64,000 bases of DNA, taken from assembly GCF_000382125.1 (NCBI RefSeq), contig NZ_KB907551.1, positions 213,486 through 277,485 on the forward strand. Reading direction: 5' to 3'. Shown here one piece after another: positions 18,873 to 28,399 of the stretch. The notes beneath the pieces were generated by a model. It was not told the origin of the DNA, did not search any database, and saw only the letters and a list, made by a program, of their open reading frames with translations. The stretch comes from Eudoraea adriatica DSM 19308. GTDB lineage: Bacteria; Bacteroidota; Bacteroidia; Flavobacteriales; Flavobacteriaceae. Positions within the stretch are counted from its first letter, which is position 1. Every line of letters begins with the position of its first letter. The translations under genes and the position numbers were made by a program.

Positions 18873-19403
18873 TTAAGCAATATTTATGTTTTCTTTCTTT
18901 ATTTTATCTTTTAAAATCATTCTGGCTCTGGCCAGGTTTGATTTTGATGTTCCCTCTGATGTTCCTAATTGTTCACTTATCTCTTTATGTGTAAACCCAT
19001 CAAGGACGTACATATTAAAGGTGATTCTATATTTATTAGGAAGTTCCTGTATATACCGCAGGAGCGTGGGGAGTTCAATATCCAGGTAGTCCGAATCACT
19101 CTCGGGTTCTTCAGTAATATTATCATTTACTACTTTCAGATACTCTTCCTTTCTATATTTCTGCAGTACCGTATTAACAGTAATCCTTTTTATCCAACCT
19201 TCAAAAGAGCCCTTAAATTTATATTGACCAATCTTATCGTAAATGACCATAAAGCTATCGTGAAGATTATCTTCGGCCTCTGTTTTATTGCGTGAGTATT
19301 TAAGGCAGATACCGAACAATATTTTTGCATAATTTCTATACAATTGTTCCTGCGCTATTCTATCTCCTCTTTTACAATTATGTATGAGTTCTTTAAGACT
19401 CAA
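18873..19403 (-). CDS. ECF-type RNA polymerase sigma factor
   Basis: Sigma-70 family protein of 176 residues with only regions 2 and 4. Region 2 has ETEAEDNLHDSFMVIYDKI-like sequence (about residues 40-60). Region 4 is a helix-turn-helix in GFTHKEISEQLGTSEGTSKSNLARAR (about 137-162). It is the first gene of a two-gene unit with the trans-envelope protein. The regulon cannot be read from this window. Confidence 0.92.
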   Translation of the reverse strand: MSLKELIHNCKRGDRIAQEQLYRNYAKILFGICLKYSRNKTEAEDNLHDSFMVIYDKIGQYKFKGSFEGWIKRITVNTVLQKYRKEEYLKVVNDNITEEPESDSDYLDIELPTLLRYIQELPNKYRITFNMYVLDGFTHKEISEQLGTSEGTSKSNLARARMILKDKIKKENINIA

Positions 19404-19439
19404 AATATTGGTTAGATTAAACAGACCTAAAATAGTAGA

Positions 19440-19862
19440 TTATTGGTTTACAGGAACTTCAATTTCCAAATATTCTTGTTCGCCATTTTCATTTTCCCCC
19501 GTCCAGAACCTAAAAAGATAGGTGTCTGTATATAGGCAGATAAAGTTAAAAGAACCTTCTAATTCAGCCCCTCCGTCCACACATTCCGGATCATCAAACT
19601 GAGATCCTATAGGGACTACATTCCTTGTTGTTTGTGCAATTGGAGTCACGTCAAAACCTTCAAAGGAGGCGCAACCATTTGGCAATAAGTAAGTTACATT
19701 AATTTTATATTTTTCATGCAATGTAAATGACTGGGGTAACTCTGCACTCACCACCTGGAGAGGAATAAAATAAAAATCCGGCTCATCATCGGTTACACTG
19801 CATGAGGACAACACAAATATGAATAATGCCAAAAACAGGGAAACTAATCTTTTCATAATCAT
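19440..19862 (-). CDS. Predicted lipoprotein of unknown function
   Basis: Small protein of about 140 residues with a lipoprotein signal peptide (hydrophobic core, then LSSC near residue 21). The mature domain is probably a beta-sandwich, with a pair of cysteines near residues 64 and 93 and another in FICLY. I do not recognise the family. It lies 36 nt before the sigma gene on the same strand and might be co-transcribed with it. The initiator may be the second Met (19856). Confidence 0.65.
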   Translation of the reverse strand: MIMKRLVSLFLALFIFVLSSCSVTDDEPDFYFIPLQVVSAELPQSFTLHEKYKINVTYLLPNGCASFEGFDVTPIAQTTRNVVPIGSQFDDPECVDGGAELEGSFNFICLYTDTYLFRFWTGENENGEQEYLEIEVPVNQ

Positions 19863-19946
19863 CTATTAAAATCTTTAGTATAAGATGATAAGATTAGCTA
19901 ATGGTTGCTTGGAAAGGCAATAATATAGGAAGGATATAATTCTAAA

Positions 19947-20954
19947 TTATACTTTTACAGTACTGATAGCTTCTTTTATTTTACCTTCTAATTCTTCAAG
20001 CAGTTCAGGGTTATCTTGCAAAAGAGATTTAACTGCATCTCTTCCTTGCCCAAGTTTTGTGTCTCCGTAACTAAACCAGGACCCGCTTTTTTTAATGATT
20101 TCATATTGTACTCCAAGATCAAGGATTTCACCAACCTTTGATATTCCTTCACCGTACATTATGTCAAATTCTGCGGTTTTAAACGGGGAAGCCACTTTAT
20201 TTTTAACAACCTTTACCCTGGTTTTATTCCCTAATACCGCACCTTCAGTATCTTTGATTTGTGTTGATCTGCGAATATCCAATCTCACTGAAGCATAAAA
20301 CTTTAGGGCGTTCCCTCCGGTAGTAGTTTCGGGATTTCCAAACATAACCCCAATTTTTTCTCTTAATTGGTTAATGAAAATAACCGTACTATGTGTTTTG
20401 CTGATAGAACCGGTTAATTTTCGAAGTGCCTGTGACATCAATCTGGCGTGCAAACCCATTTTGGAGTCTCCCATCTCACCTTCAATTTCACTTTTTGGTG
20501 TTAATGCTGCTACCGAATCTATGATCACTATATCAATGGCACCAGATCGAATTAAATTATCGGCAATTTCCAATGCCTGTTCACCATGATCAGGCTGTGA
20601 AATGATAAGGTTGTCAATATCAACGCCTAATTTTTGGGCATAAAACCTGTCAAATGCATGCTCAGCATCAATAAATGCTGCAATACCGCCATTTTTTTGA
20701 GCTTCAGCTATGGCATGCAAAGTTAATGTGGTTTTACCGGAAGATTCTGGCCCGTATATTTCTATAACCCTGCCACGAGGATATCCACCAACTCCCAAAG
20801 CAATGTCCAAACCAAGTGAACCCGATGGGATAACTTCTACATCCTCAACAACATAGTCGCCCATTTTCATGACAGCACCCTTGCCATAGGTTTTATCCAG
20901 TTTATCTAATGTAAGTTTTAATGCTTTAAGTTTTGCGTCTTTATCGTTGCTCAT
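19947..20954 (-). CDS. recA: Recombinase A
   Basis: Catalyses strand exchange in homologous recombination and triggers LexA self-cleavage where present. The 335 residues include the Walker A motif GPESSGKTT near residues 69-77, the Walker B region [17 protein letters not shown] and loop L2 near [22 protein letters not shown]. The family length is normal, with an acidic C-terminus reduced to a short tail. It is monocistronic by spacing. Confidence 0.98.
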   Translation of the reverse strand: MSNDKDAKLKALKLTLDKLDKTYGKGAVMKMGDYVVEDVEVIPSGSLGLDIALGVGGYPRGRVIEIYGPESSGKTTLTLHAIAEAQKNGGIAAFIDAEHAFDRFYAQKLGVDIDNLIISQPDHGEQALEIADNLIRSGAIDIVIIDSVAALTPKSEIEGEMGDSKMGLHARLMSQALRKLTGSISKTHSTVIFINQLREKIGVMFGNPETTTGGNALKFYASVRLDIRRSTQIKDTEGAVLGNKTRVKVVKNKVASPFKTAEFDIMYGEGISKVGEILDLGVQYEIIKKSGSWFSYGDTKLGQGRDAVKSLLQDNPELLEELEGKIKEAISTVKV

Positions 20955-21044
20955 TTGTGATTTTCTATAAAATTAGGAAAGCTAAATTACCATTTCTTTT
21001 TCCATATAACAATGTCAAAAGCAACCTTTTTCGTATTGCTGCAT

Positions 21045-21197
21045 CTAACGTACAAGTGATAGTGATTAAACACAAAATATTCCATAGTTCCAATGAACTT
21101 TGGGCAATGGTGACCATATCCTTTCAGGTTAATCTATGAAAAAGAAAATTACCAGGGAATGGTCCTTAAAGAGTCTTGAAAATTCAAGGCTCTTTTT
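21045..21197 (+). ncRNA. Candidate small RNA between recA and trhO, possibly a diverged relative of the 50834/51204 RNAs
   Basis: A strong intrinsic terminator (AAAGAGTCTTGA paired with TCAAGGCTCTTT, then a T-run, 21168-21195) closes a 150-nt stretch that has no convincing coding frame. Its beginning, AAGTGATAGTG followed by ATTAAACACAAAAT at about 21053-21078, resembles the 5' part of the two minus-strand RNAs (AAGTGATAGTG, then AACCCCAAAT). A weak -7-like TATTGCTG sits at 21034-21041. The TTCACAACA box of the other copies is missing, so membership is uncertain. Confidence 0.35.
21168..21197 (+). terminator. Intrinsic terminator with no obvious upstream coding gene
   Basis: A 12-bp stem with one G-T pair is followed by TTTTTT. 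The nearest plus-strand gene upstream is more than 3 kb away (plsC at 16431-17171), so it must end an unannotated transcript such as the candidate RNA, or act as an attenuator before trhO. Confidence 0.6.
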
Positions 21198-21331
21198 TAT
21201 TTGAAACAAGTCGTCCTACGCCGGCAACTTGGAGTATCAGCCTCAAAATCAATTGGTTTTCTCTTGTTCTAAAGCGGAATATGTTTAATTTTGCATACTA
21301 TTTTATATTTAAACTTAATCATTGGTATAGC

Positions 21332-22363
21332 ATGCAACTGTACAATACATTAAGTGCTAAAGAAAGAGAATCCCTTATCGAGGAAGCGGGCAAGGAGCGC
21401 CTGACTATTTCTTTTTACAAGTACGCACATATTTATAATCCACAATTATTCAGGAATCATTTATTTATTCATTGGAATGAATTGGATGTTCTGGGTAGAA
21501 TCTATGTGGCGAGAGAAGGGATTAATGCCCAATTATCTGTTCCTGCAGATAATTTTGAAAAGTTCAAATCTCATATAGACAGTATTTCGTTTCTTGAAAA
21601 TGTTCGCCTGAATATTGCTATCGAACAGGATAATAAATCCTTTCTGAAACTAAAGATAAAGGTGCGAAAAAAAATTGTCGCTGATGGTTTGAATGATGCA
21701 ACCTTCGATGTAACCAATAAGGGGGTGCATGTTGATGCCACACACTTTAACGAGTTAATAGACGATCCGGATACAATATTGGTTGATATGCGAAATCACT
21801 ATGAAAGTGAAATAGGTCATTTTAAAAACGCAATTACGCCGGATGTTGACACCTTTAGAGATTCATTGGATATTATAGAAAAGGATTTATCGGACTATAA
21901 AGAAAACAAAAATCTGGTCATGTATTGCACCGGCGGCATACGATGTGAAAAGGCCAGTGCCTACTACAAGCATAAAGGGTTTAAAAAGGTATTTCAGCTC
22001 GAAGGAGGGATTATAGAATATACCCGCCAGGTAAGGGCTAAGAATCTTGAAAATAAATTTCTGGGTAAAAATTTTGTGTTTGATCATAGAAGAGGTGAGC
22101 GTATATCGGAGGATATTATTGCTAAATGTCACCAATGTGGTAAATCTTGTGACACGCATGTTAACTGTGCTAATGAAGCCTGTCATCTTCTATTTATTCA
22201 ATGCGACGCATGCGCGGACAAAATGAACAGCTGTTGCTCTGACCACTGTAAAGAAATTCATGAACTACCGTTTGAAGAGCAAAAAAAACTTAGAAAAGGG
22301 AAAGTCGTCAGCAATAAAATTTTTAAGAAAGGAAGATCAGAGGTATTAAGGTTTAAAAAATAA
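21332..22363 (+). CDS. trhO: tRNA uridine(34) hydroxylase, rhodanese family
   Basis: Oxygen-dependent enzyme that forms 5-hydroxyuridine at the wobble position of tRNAs. The protein has 343 residues: an N-terminal acylphosphatase-like domain (FYKYAHI, then GRIYVAREGINAQLS), a rhodanese domain with the active Cys in MYCTGGIRCEKASAYY, and a Cys-rich C-terminus (CHQCGKSCDTHVNC). The frame is open from 21176, but ATG 21332 gives the family's normal start. Confidence 0.9.
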   Translation: MQLYNTLSAKERESLIEEAGKERLTISFYKYAHIYNPQLFRNHLFIHWNELDVLGRIYVAREGINAQLSVPADNFEKFKSHIDSISFLENVRLNIAIEQDNKSFLKLKIKVRKKIVADGLNDATFDVTNKGVHVDATHFNELIDDPDTILVDMRNHYESEIGHFKNAITPDVDTFRDSLDIIEKDLSDYKENKNLVMYCTGGIRCEKASAYYKHKGFKKVFQLEGGIIEYTRQVRAKNLENKFLGKNFVFDHRRGERISEDIIAKCHQCGKSCDTHVNCANEACHLLFIQCDACADKMNSCCSDHCKEIHELPFEEQKKLRKGKVVSNKIFKKGRSEVLRFKK

Positions 22364-22576
22364 TTCTGCTGATTTTTAGGTGGCATAATTTCAGAAAAAT
22401 CTACGCAAAATTTTAGGCCTTTTTTACGTTACTTAAATTGGAGAAGATATAATAATTCATTCAATATTTGCCACTTTCCATCACAGCAAAAAAGTACTAT
22501 CTTTACCTTCAGTAATTATTTATGAACCTATTTTAGTAAATCCGAATTATGGTTTTGCTAAATCAAGATATAAAAT

Positions 22577-23740
22577 ATGGGTTGTAACAGTTGTTCAACC
22601 GGCAAGGATGGGCAGCCACGGGGATGCAAAAATAATGGGACGTGCGGCACGGATAGCTGCAATAAATTGACTGTATTTGACTGGCTTTCTAATATGTCTA
22701 TGCCAAGTGGTTCCAAGCCATTTGATTGTGTTGAAATTCGATTTAAAAATAGTAGAAAAGAGTTTTTCAGGAACACGGAAAACCTGTCTTTGTCCATAGG
22801 TGATATTGTCGCTACCCAGGCCAAATCTGGCCATGACATTGGTCTTATCACATTAACCGGTGAACTGGTGAAGGTGCAGATGAAGCGAAAGAAAGTTTCC
22901 GATTCTCAGGACGAAATTCCAAAAATATATCGAAAGGCAACTCAAAAGGACATAGACAAATGGCAGAAATGTCGGGAAAAGGAAGAAGAGATAAAGAAAC
23001 GCGCCCGGGAAATGGCTATTTTGCTAAAATTGCAGATGAAGATCTCAGATGTAGAATTTCAGGGAGATGGTTCCAAGGCAACTTTCTACTATACAGCAGA
23101 AGAACGTGTTGATTTCAGACAATTGATCAAGGATATGGCGAAAGCCTTTGGTATTCGCATAGAAATGAAGCAAATTGGCTACAGGCAGGAAGCACAGCGC
23201 TTAGGAGGTATTGGTTCTTGCGGGAGGGAACTATGTTGTTCAACCTGGTTATCAGATTTCCGCTCCGTGAGTACTTCGGCAGCACGTTATCAGCAACTTT
23301 CGCTTAATCCGCAAAAATTAGCCGGGCAATGTGGGAAACTGAAATGTTGTTTGAATTATGAGTTGGATCTTTATTTAGAGGCTCTGGAAGATTTCCCTTC
23401 TCAGGACAGTAGATTATTTACCGAAAAAGGAACGGCATTTTGTCAAAAAACAGACATTTTTAAGGGGATATTGTGGTACTCCTATAAGGATGACCCTTCT
23501 AAATGGCATACACTTACAAAAGAACAGGTTCAGGAGATACTGGATAAGAATAAAGCTAAAAAACCAGTGGCAAGTCTTGAAGAGTTTGCCGATGAAAACA
23601 TTGAAGAAGAAAAGTTGATTTTTGAAAATGTTGTAGGACAAGACAGTCTTACCAGGTTTGACCGCCCGAAGCGAAAAAACAAGACAAGCAAGAGTAAAAA
23701 GAGAAGGAATAATAGAAAAAGACCTGCTAAAAATGCCTAA
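22577..23740 (+). CDS. ricT: PSP1-domain protein RicT
   Basis: Subunit of the Ric (YlbF-YmcA-YaaT) type iron-sulfur complex, known in Bacillus to affect RNase Y activity. The 387 residues open with a Cys-rich segment (MGCNSCSTGKDGQPRGCKNN) and hold the PSP1 core with GGIGSCGRELCCSTWL and LAGQCGKLKCCLNYE, whose cysteines can ligate a cluster. The C-terminus is a Lys/Arg-rich tail, common in flavobacteria. The stop overlaps the gldH start by 8 nt. No RicA or RicF partner is in the window. Confidence 0.92.
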   Translation: MGCNSCSTGKDGQPRGCKNNGTCGTDSCNKLTVFDWLSNMSMPSGSKPFDCVEIRFKNSRKEFFRNTENLSLSIGDIVATQAKSGHDIGLITLTGELVKVQMKRKKVSDSQDEIPKIYRKATQKDIDKWQKCREKEEEIKKRAREMAILLKLQMKISDVEFQGDGSKATFYYTAEERVDFRQLIKDMAKAFGIRIEMKQIGYRQEAQRLGGIGSCGRELCCSTWLSDFRSVSTSAARYQQLSLNPQKLAGQCGKLKCCLNYELDLYLEALEDFPSQDSRLFTEKGTAFCQKTDIFKGILWYSYKDDPSKWHTLTKEQVQEILDKNKAKKPVASLEEFADENIEEEKLIFENVVGQDSLTRFDRPKRKNKTSKSKKRRNNRKRPAKNA

Positions 23741-24215
23741 AAGAATATTCTACTCAATACTCATTTTATTTATTTGGGCATGTAATAAAAATCTGATTCA
23801 TTCAGAATTTCAGCCCAACCCCGGCGGAATATGGTCCAAAAGTGACATAAAGGAATTTAGTTTCACTGAAAACGACACTATTAAAGCCAGAGACATATTT
23901 ATTTCTGTAAGAAATGATGATACTTTCCCTTATAGTAATTTATTTTTAATAGCAGATTTGAAATACCCAAATGGCGATGTTCAAAGGGATACGTTAGAGT
24001 ATGAAATGGCCATGCCGGATGGCAAATGGCTGGGGAAAGGATATGGTAGTTTAAAAGAAAATAAACTTTGGTATAAGGAAAACATCATTTTTCCCGTTAA
24101 GGGCGTATATACTTTACAAATTTCCCATGCTATGCGAAAAAATGGCAGTGCAGATGGGATTATGGAACTCGAAGGCATCACTGATGTTGGTTTCTTAATT
24201 GAAAAGCGTAATTAA
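23733..24215 (+). CDS. gldH: Gliding motility lipoprotein GldH
   Basis: Lipoprotein of 160 residues needed for gliding in Flavobacterium johnsoniae. ATG 23733 gives a signal peptide ending in IWACNK, with the lipid Cys near residue 17. The frame is open further upstream but overlaps ricT extensively. The body has ISVRNDDTFPYSNLFLIADLKYPNG, a hallmark of the family. The ricT-gldH-PBP1A order is a recurring flavobacterial arrangement. Whether the host glides cannot be decided without the other gld and spr genes. Confidence 0.9.
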   Translation: MPKRIFYSILILFIWACNKNLIHSEFQPNPGGIWSKSDIKEFSFTENDTIKARDIFISVRNDDTFPYSNLFLIADLKYPNGDVQRDTLEYEMAMPDGKWLGKGYGSLKENKLWYKENIIFPVKGVYTLQISHAMRKNGSADGIMELEGITDVGFLIEKRN

Positions 24216-24218
24216 GTT

Positions 24219-26573
24219 ATGGCAAAAGCCCGGAAAAAAAATGATTCTTCCAATTTTTCTAAGTTTATTAAATGGTTTTGGATTCTGTTTGCTTCAGGAT
24301 TTTTTATAATTTGTTTAGTGTTTCTATTGGCCTCATGGGGCTTTTTGGGAGAAATGCCAACTTTTGAGCGGCTGGAGAATCCGCAGACAAATCTTGCTAC
24401 AGAGATAATTTCTTCAGATGGCAAGACTCTGGGAAAGTTTTATTTAGATGATAACAGAACTCCCGTTTCATATGATGAGTTACCCGCCAATTTGGTTAAT
24501 GCACTGGTAGCAACTGAAGACGCAAGATATTTCGAACATTCAGGGATAGACGCAAGAGGTACTTTAAGAGCAATAGTGTTTCTGGGAGCAAAGGGTGGTG
24601 CCAGTACCATTTCTCAGCAATTATCTAAGTTACTGTTTACCAAAAGAATATCCGGCGGGGTGGCAGGAAGGATTGTTCAAAAAGTAAAAGAATGGGTAAT
24701 CGCAATACGTCTGGAAAGACAATACACCAAAGAAGAGATTATTGCCTGGTACCTGAACACCTATGACTTTATCAATAACGCAGATGGAATACGTTCCGCG
24801 TCCAGAATTTATTTTGGAAAGGAACCTAAAGACCTGAGGACTGAGGAGTCTGCCGTTTTGGTTGGGATGTTAAAGAACTCTTCCTTATACAATCCTCTGA
24901 GAAGAGAAGAACTCGTATTAAACAGACGTAATACCGTACTTGGGCAAATGGCCAAATACGATTTTATTACGGAAAAAGAGAAGGATTCTCTGCAGGAATT
25001 AAAAATGGATATAAATTTCACTCCTGAATCTCACAGGGATGGACTGGCTACCTATTTCAGAATGTATTTGCAGGGGTTTCTTAATGACTGGATTGACAAA
25101 AACCCTAAACCGGCGGCTGAAGGGGAAAGAGACCGTTGGAATATATATTTAGACGGTCTTAAAGTTTATACCACTGTAGATTACCGAATGCAGAAAAATG
25201 CTGAGGAGGCTGTTAAGGAGCATATGATAAGACTTCAAAAAGAGTTTTTTCATCAAAATACACCAGAAAGAAATAGTACCGCCCCTTTCCTGGAACTGAA
25301 TCCTGAAGAGACAAGCCGAATTATGGAGCGTGCCATGAAAAACTCAGAGCGTTGGCGTATCATGAAGGCCAATGGTAAATCTGATAAGGAGATCAGGGCG
25401 TCGTTTACTGAAAAAACTGAAATGACTGTATTCGACTGGAATAGTGAAACAGAAGAGAAGGATACGATTATGACGCCTTTGGATTCCATTAGGTACTATA
25501 AAACTTTCTTAAGGGCTGCAATGATGTCAATGGAACCCCAAACTGGTCATGTTAAAGCTTGGGTAGGCGGACTAAACTACAAACATTTTCAATACGACAA
25601 TGTTATTCAGGGCGCAAGACAGGCCGGCTCAACCTTTAAGCCTTTTGTATATGCCGCGGCCATTGATCAATTGAGATTATCACCATGTGATTCACTTCCG
25701 GATAGTCAGTATTGTATTGAAGCAGGGAAACATGGAAACCCGGAGCCCTGGTGCCCCAAGAATGCTGACGGTAAATTTTCAGGAAGTATGTATACCTTAA
25801 AACGAGCCCTCGCAAACTCGGTGAACTCGGTTACAGCACAACTAATTGACAGGGTGGGCCCAAAACCCGTAGTGGCCATTGCCAAAGATCTTGGAATAAA
25901 AGGCGAAATTCTGGAGGTGCCTTCAATTGCCCTTGGAACCCCGGATCTAAATGTATATGAAATGGTAGGTGCCTATGGCACCTTTGTTAATCAGGGAGTT
26001 TTTGTAAAACCGGTAATGGTAACCAGAATAGAAGATAAGAATGGAACTGTACTTTATGAATACGTTCCCGAAACAAAAGATGTGCTTAGCAAGGAAGTGG
26101 CCTATGCAATGGTAAACTTAATGGAAGGCGTTACACAAGGAGGTTCAGGCACAAGGCTCCGGCATTCTTCTAATATAGACCAAACGGTATATAAAGAAAT
26201 AATTACAGGTTATCCATATGAATTCACAAACCCGATTGCCGGTAAGACAGGAACAACGCAGAACCAGAGTGACGGTTGGTTTATGGGAATGGTTCCCAAT
26301 CTGGTCACCGGTGTATGGGTTGGTGGCGAAGACAGGGCCACCCATTTTAAAACAATAACATATGGCCAGGGAGCATCAATGGCCTTGCCTATATGGGCTT
26401 TATATATGAAAAGTAATTATGCAGATGAGGAATTAGGAATTTCTATGGCGGAATTTCCGGAACCAGAAGAGCTTACAATTAGTGTTGATTGCTCAAAAGA
26501 AACAGAAGAATCAATTGAGAAAGATAAGCTTGATGATGATCTTGATGATGACCTTGATGATCTGGATTTTTGA
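24219..26573 (+). CDS. Class A penicillin-binding protein (PBP1A)
   Basis: Bifunctional peptidoglycan synthase of 784 residues. After a membrane anchor (about 16-42) comes the GT51 glycosyltransferase with the catalytic Glu100 in [10 protein letters not shown] and [14 protein letters not shown]. The transpeptidase has SxxK at residues 471-474 (GSTFKPF), SxN at 534-536 and KTG at 676-678. The C-terminus is a striking Asp-rich tail (residues about 770-784). It follows gldH by 3 nt, so the three genes form one operon closed by the terminator at 26604. Confidence 0.95.
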   Translation: MAKARKKNDSSNFSKFIKWFWILFASGFFIICLVFLLASWGFLGEMPTFERLENPQTNLATEIISSDGKTLGKFYLDDNRTPVSYDELPANLVNALVATEDARYFEHSGIDARGTLRAIVFLGAKGGASTISQQLSKLLFTKRISGGVAGRIVQKVKEWVIAIRLERQYTKEEIIAWYLNTYDFINNADGIRSASRIYFGKEPKDLRTEESAVLVGMLKNSSLYNPLRREELVLNRRNTVLGQMAKYDFITEKEKDSLQELKMDINFTPESHRDGLATYFRMYLQGFLNDWIDKNPKPAAEGERDRWNIYLDGLKVYTTVDYRMQKNAEEAVKEHMIRLQKEFFHQNTPERNSTAPFLELNPEETSRIMERAMKNSERWRIMKANGKSDKEIRASFTEKTEMTVFDWNSETEEKDTIMTPLDSIRYYKTFLRAAMMSMEPQTGHVKAWVGGLNYKHFQYDNVIQGARQAGSTFKPFVYAAAIDQLRLSPCDSLPDSQYCIEAGKHGNPEPWCPKNADGKFSGSMYTLKRALANSVNSVTAQLIDRVGPKPVVAIAKDLGIKGEILEVPSIALGTPDLNVYEMVGAYGTFVNQGVFVKPVMVTRIEDKNGTVLYEYVPETKDVLSKEVAYAMVNLMEGVTQGGSGTRLRHSSNIDQTVYKEIITGYPYEFTNPIAGKTGTTQNQSDGWFMGMVPNLVTGVWVGGEDRATHFKTITYGQGASMALPIWALYMKSNYADEELGISMAEFPEPEELTISVDCSKETEESIEKDKLDDDLDDDLDDLDF

Positions 26574-26603
26574 TTATTTTCAGAATTTTTCCTGTTAAAC
26601 TAA

Positions 26604-26628
26604 TCCCGCTTAAAAGCGGGTTTTTTTA
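26604..26628 (+). terminator. Intrinsic terminator after the PBP1A gene
   Basis: CCCGCT and AGCGGG form a 6-bp stem with a 4-nt loop, followed by seven Ts. It separates the ricT-gldH-PBP1A operon from the CoA-transferase genes. Confidence 0.85.
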
Positions 26629-26677
26629 TTTAATAATGTATTTTAGTATCTATAGGGAACTAACAATTAATTTAGCT

Positions 26678-27379
26678 ATGATACGTAAAACGGTGGCCAG
26701 TGTGCAGGATGCATTACTTGGAGTAGAAGACGGAATGACCTTAATGTTAGGAGGTTTTGGCCTTTGTGGGATACCTGAAAATGCAATTTCAGAGCTCGTT
26801 CGCCTGGGAGTAAAAGATATAACCTGCATAAGTAATAATGCAGGTGTAGATGATTTTGGCCTGGGTTTATTGTTACAAAAACATCAGATTAAAAAAATGA
26901 TCTCCTCTTATGTTGGCGAAAATGAGGAATTTGAAAGGCAGATGTTGAGTGGGGAATTAGATGTTGAATTAACACCACAGGGAACCCTGGCCGAGAAATG
27001 CAGGGCTGCTCAAGCTGGCTTTCCGGCTTTTTATACGCCTGCAGGTTACGGGACAGAAGTTGCGGAAGGCAAGGAAACACGAGATTTTAATGGCAAAATG
27101 TACGTTCTTGAACATGCCTTCGAGGCCAGTTTTGCATTCGTTAAGGCCTGGAAAGGCGATGAAGCCGGGAATTTAATCTTTAAAGGGACAGCTAGAAATT
27201 TTAATCCCTGTATGTGTGGAGCAGCTAAGATTACCGTGGCGGAAGTAGAAGAACTGGTACCGGCCGGCGGTCTTGATCCAAATGAAATTCATATCCCTGG
27301 TATATTTGTACAACGAATCTTTCAGGGGGAACATTATGAAAAAAGAATAGAACAACGGACCGTTAGATCAAGAAACTAA
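26678..27379 (+). CDS. scoA: 3-oxoacid CoA-transferase subunit A
   Basis: Alpha subunit (233 residues) of succinyl-CoA:3-ketoacid CoA-transferase, which activates acetoacetate by exchanging CoA with succinyl-CoA. It shows the family motif [13 protein letters not shown] near residues 24-36 and [14 protein letters not shown]. The frame is open from 26570 across the terminator, but ATG 26678 begins with the normal [12 protein letters not shown]. Subunit B follows 21 nt later. Confidence 0.92.
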   Translation: MIRKTVASVQDALLGVEDGMTLMLGGFGLCGIPENAISELVRLGVKDITCISNNAGVDDFGLGLLLQKHQIKKMISSYVGENEEFERQMLSGELDVELTPQGTLAEKCRAAQAGFPAFYTPAGYGTEVAEGKETRDFNGKMYVLEHAFEASFAFVKAWKGDEAGNLIFKGTARNFNPCMCGAAKITVAEVEELVPAGGLDPNEIHIPGIFVQRIFQGEHYEKRIEQRTVRSRN

Positions 27380-27400
27380 GAACGAAGTAAGGACAATATT

Positions 27401-28054
27401 ATGCTGGACAAAATTGGAATAGCAAAAAGAATAGCCAGAGAAGTAAAAGACGGGTATTATGTTAATCTCGGTATTGGGATTCCTACACTTGTGGCAAATT
27501 ATGTCAGAGACGATATAAGCGTTGAATTCCAAAGTGAAAATGGTGTATTAGGCATGGGTCCATTTCCTTATGAAGGGGAAGAAGATGCCGATATTATAAA
27601 TGCCGGGAAGCAAACCATTACAACATTACCCGGAGCTTCCTTTTTTGATTCGGCAACTAGTTTTGGAATGATTCGCGGAAAACATGTTGATCTTACTATT
27701 CTCGGGGCTATGGAAGTAGCAGAAAACGGGGATATTGCCAATTGGAAAATACCCGGAAAAATGGTTAAAGGCATGGGCGGAGCAATGGATCTTGTTGCAT
27801 CAGCAGAGAATATTATTGTAGCCATGATGCACACCAATAAAAAAGGCGAATCAAAGCTCTTAAAAAAATGTTCACTGCCTCTTACCGGTGTTGGTTGTGT
27901 AAAAAAAATAGTAACTAATCTCGGAGTTCTGGAGGTTACCCCCAAAGGATTCCGATTACTTGAAAGGGCTCCCGGAGTAACTGTTGAAGCTATAAAACAA
28001 GCAACGGAGGGCACTTTAATTGTTGAAGGAGACATTTCGGAGATGACCATTTAA
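27401..28054 (+). CDS. scoB: 3-oxoacid CoA-transferase subunit B
   Basis: Beta subunit (217 residues) carrying the catalytic glutamate in FQSENGVLGMGP near residue 47; this Glu forms the thioester intermediate. GASFFDSATSFGMIRG and the end of the chain fit the family. It forms a heteromer with the product of the previous gene. No terminator is seen before the sRNA regulatory region that begins about 45 nt downstream. Confidence 0.93.
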   Translation: MLDKIGIAKRIAREVKDGYYVNLGIGIPTLVANYVRDDISVEFQSENGVLGMGPFPYEGEEDADIINAGKQTITTLPGASFFDSATSFGMIRGKHVDLTILGAMEVAENGDIANWKIPGKMVKGMGGAMDLVASAENIIVAMMHTNKKGESKLLKKCSLPLTGVGCVKKIVTNLGVLEVTPKGFRLLERAPGVTVEAIKQATEGTLIVEGDISEMTI

Positions 28055-28100
28055 CGATTAAAATATGCACTTTGTCGACATATTTAAATGAGTTACTTAT

Positions 28101-28166
28101 TTCACAACAATTTGGAGATCATTCACAACAAAATTTAAGAGACCTGAATCATACACATTATCTTTA
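28101..28166 (+). promoter_or_regulatory. LytTR-type direct-repeat box and promoter of small RNA copy C
   Basis: Two identical 9-mers TTCACAACA lie at 28101-28109 and 28122-28130, a 21-bp period with a 12-bp spacer. After exactly 28 bp comes TATCTTTA at 28159-28166, a near match to the Bacteroidota -7 TAnnTTTG. The same repeats and the same two spacings occur at 50997-51062 and 51393-51458. Two 9-bp repeats with a 12-bp spacer are the known layout of LytTR response-regulator sites; the bases differ from the classical LytTR consensus. The regulator is inferred. Confidence 0.7.
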
Positions 28167-28172
28167 TATCAT

Positions 28173-28375
28173 TATTTTTCAACCCCAAATCTTATTTAAT
28201 TTTAAAACCTATGGACGCACAAATTAACCACAGGCCTGCTGAAGAAGAAATCCAGGTTTACCGAAACGAGTTTTTTAGCGGAATAATAATGTTGACCAAA
28301 AAACTATTTATGTTTTAGTAGATAATCTTTAAAGAATTAAAAGGAGTAAAGCAATTTGTTTTACTCCTTTTTTTA
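28173..28375 (+). ncRNA. Small RNA copy C of a three-member family
   Basis: Predicted transcript of about 200 nt from the promoter at 28159-28166 to the terminator at 28340-28374. Near its 5' end is AACCCCAAATC (28181-28191), also present in the two other copies, a C-rich stretch suited to pairing with G-rich mRNA leaders. A 35-codon frame (28211-28318) lies inside but has no counterpart in the other copies, so I treat the unit as noncoding. Transcription start is assumed about 7 nt after the -7 element. Confidence 0.6.
28340..28374 (+). terminator. Intrinsic terminator of small RNA copy C
   Basis: AAAGGAGTAAA (28340-28350) pairs perfectly with TTTACTCCTTT (28360-28370) around a 9-nt loop, with the T-run continuing to 28374. 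It lies 26 nt before the acetyltransferase gene. Confidence 0.85.
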
Positions 28376-28399
28376 TTTTCGGGAATATTTAATAACAGT

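Noticed and set aside
28211..28318. Small 35-codon frame starting MDAQINHRPAEE inside small RNA copy C
   Set aside because: It has an ATG and sits between promoter and terminator, but the two other copies of the unit have no corresponding frame, and the family similarity lies in noncoding motifs. Kept as noncoding; a dual-function RNA remains possible.
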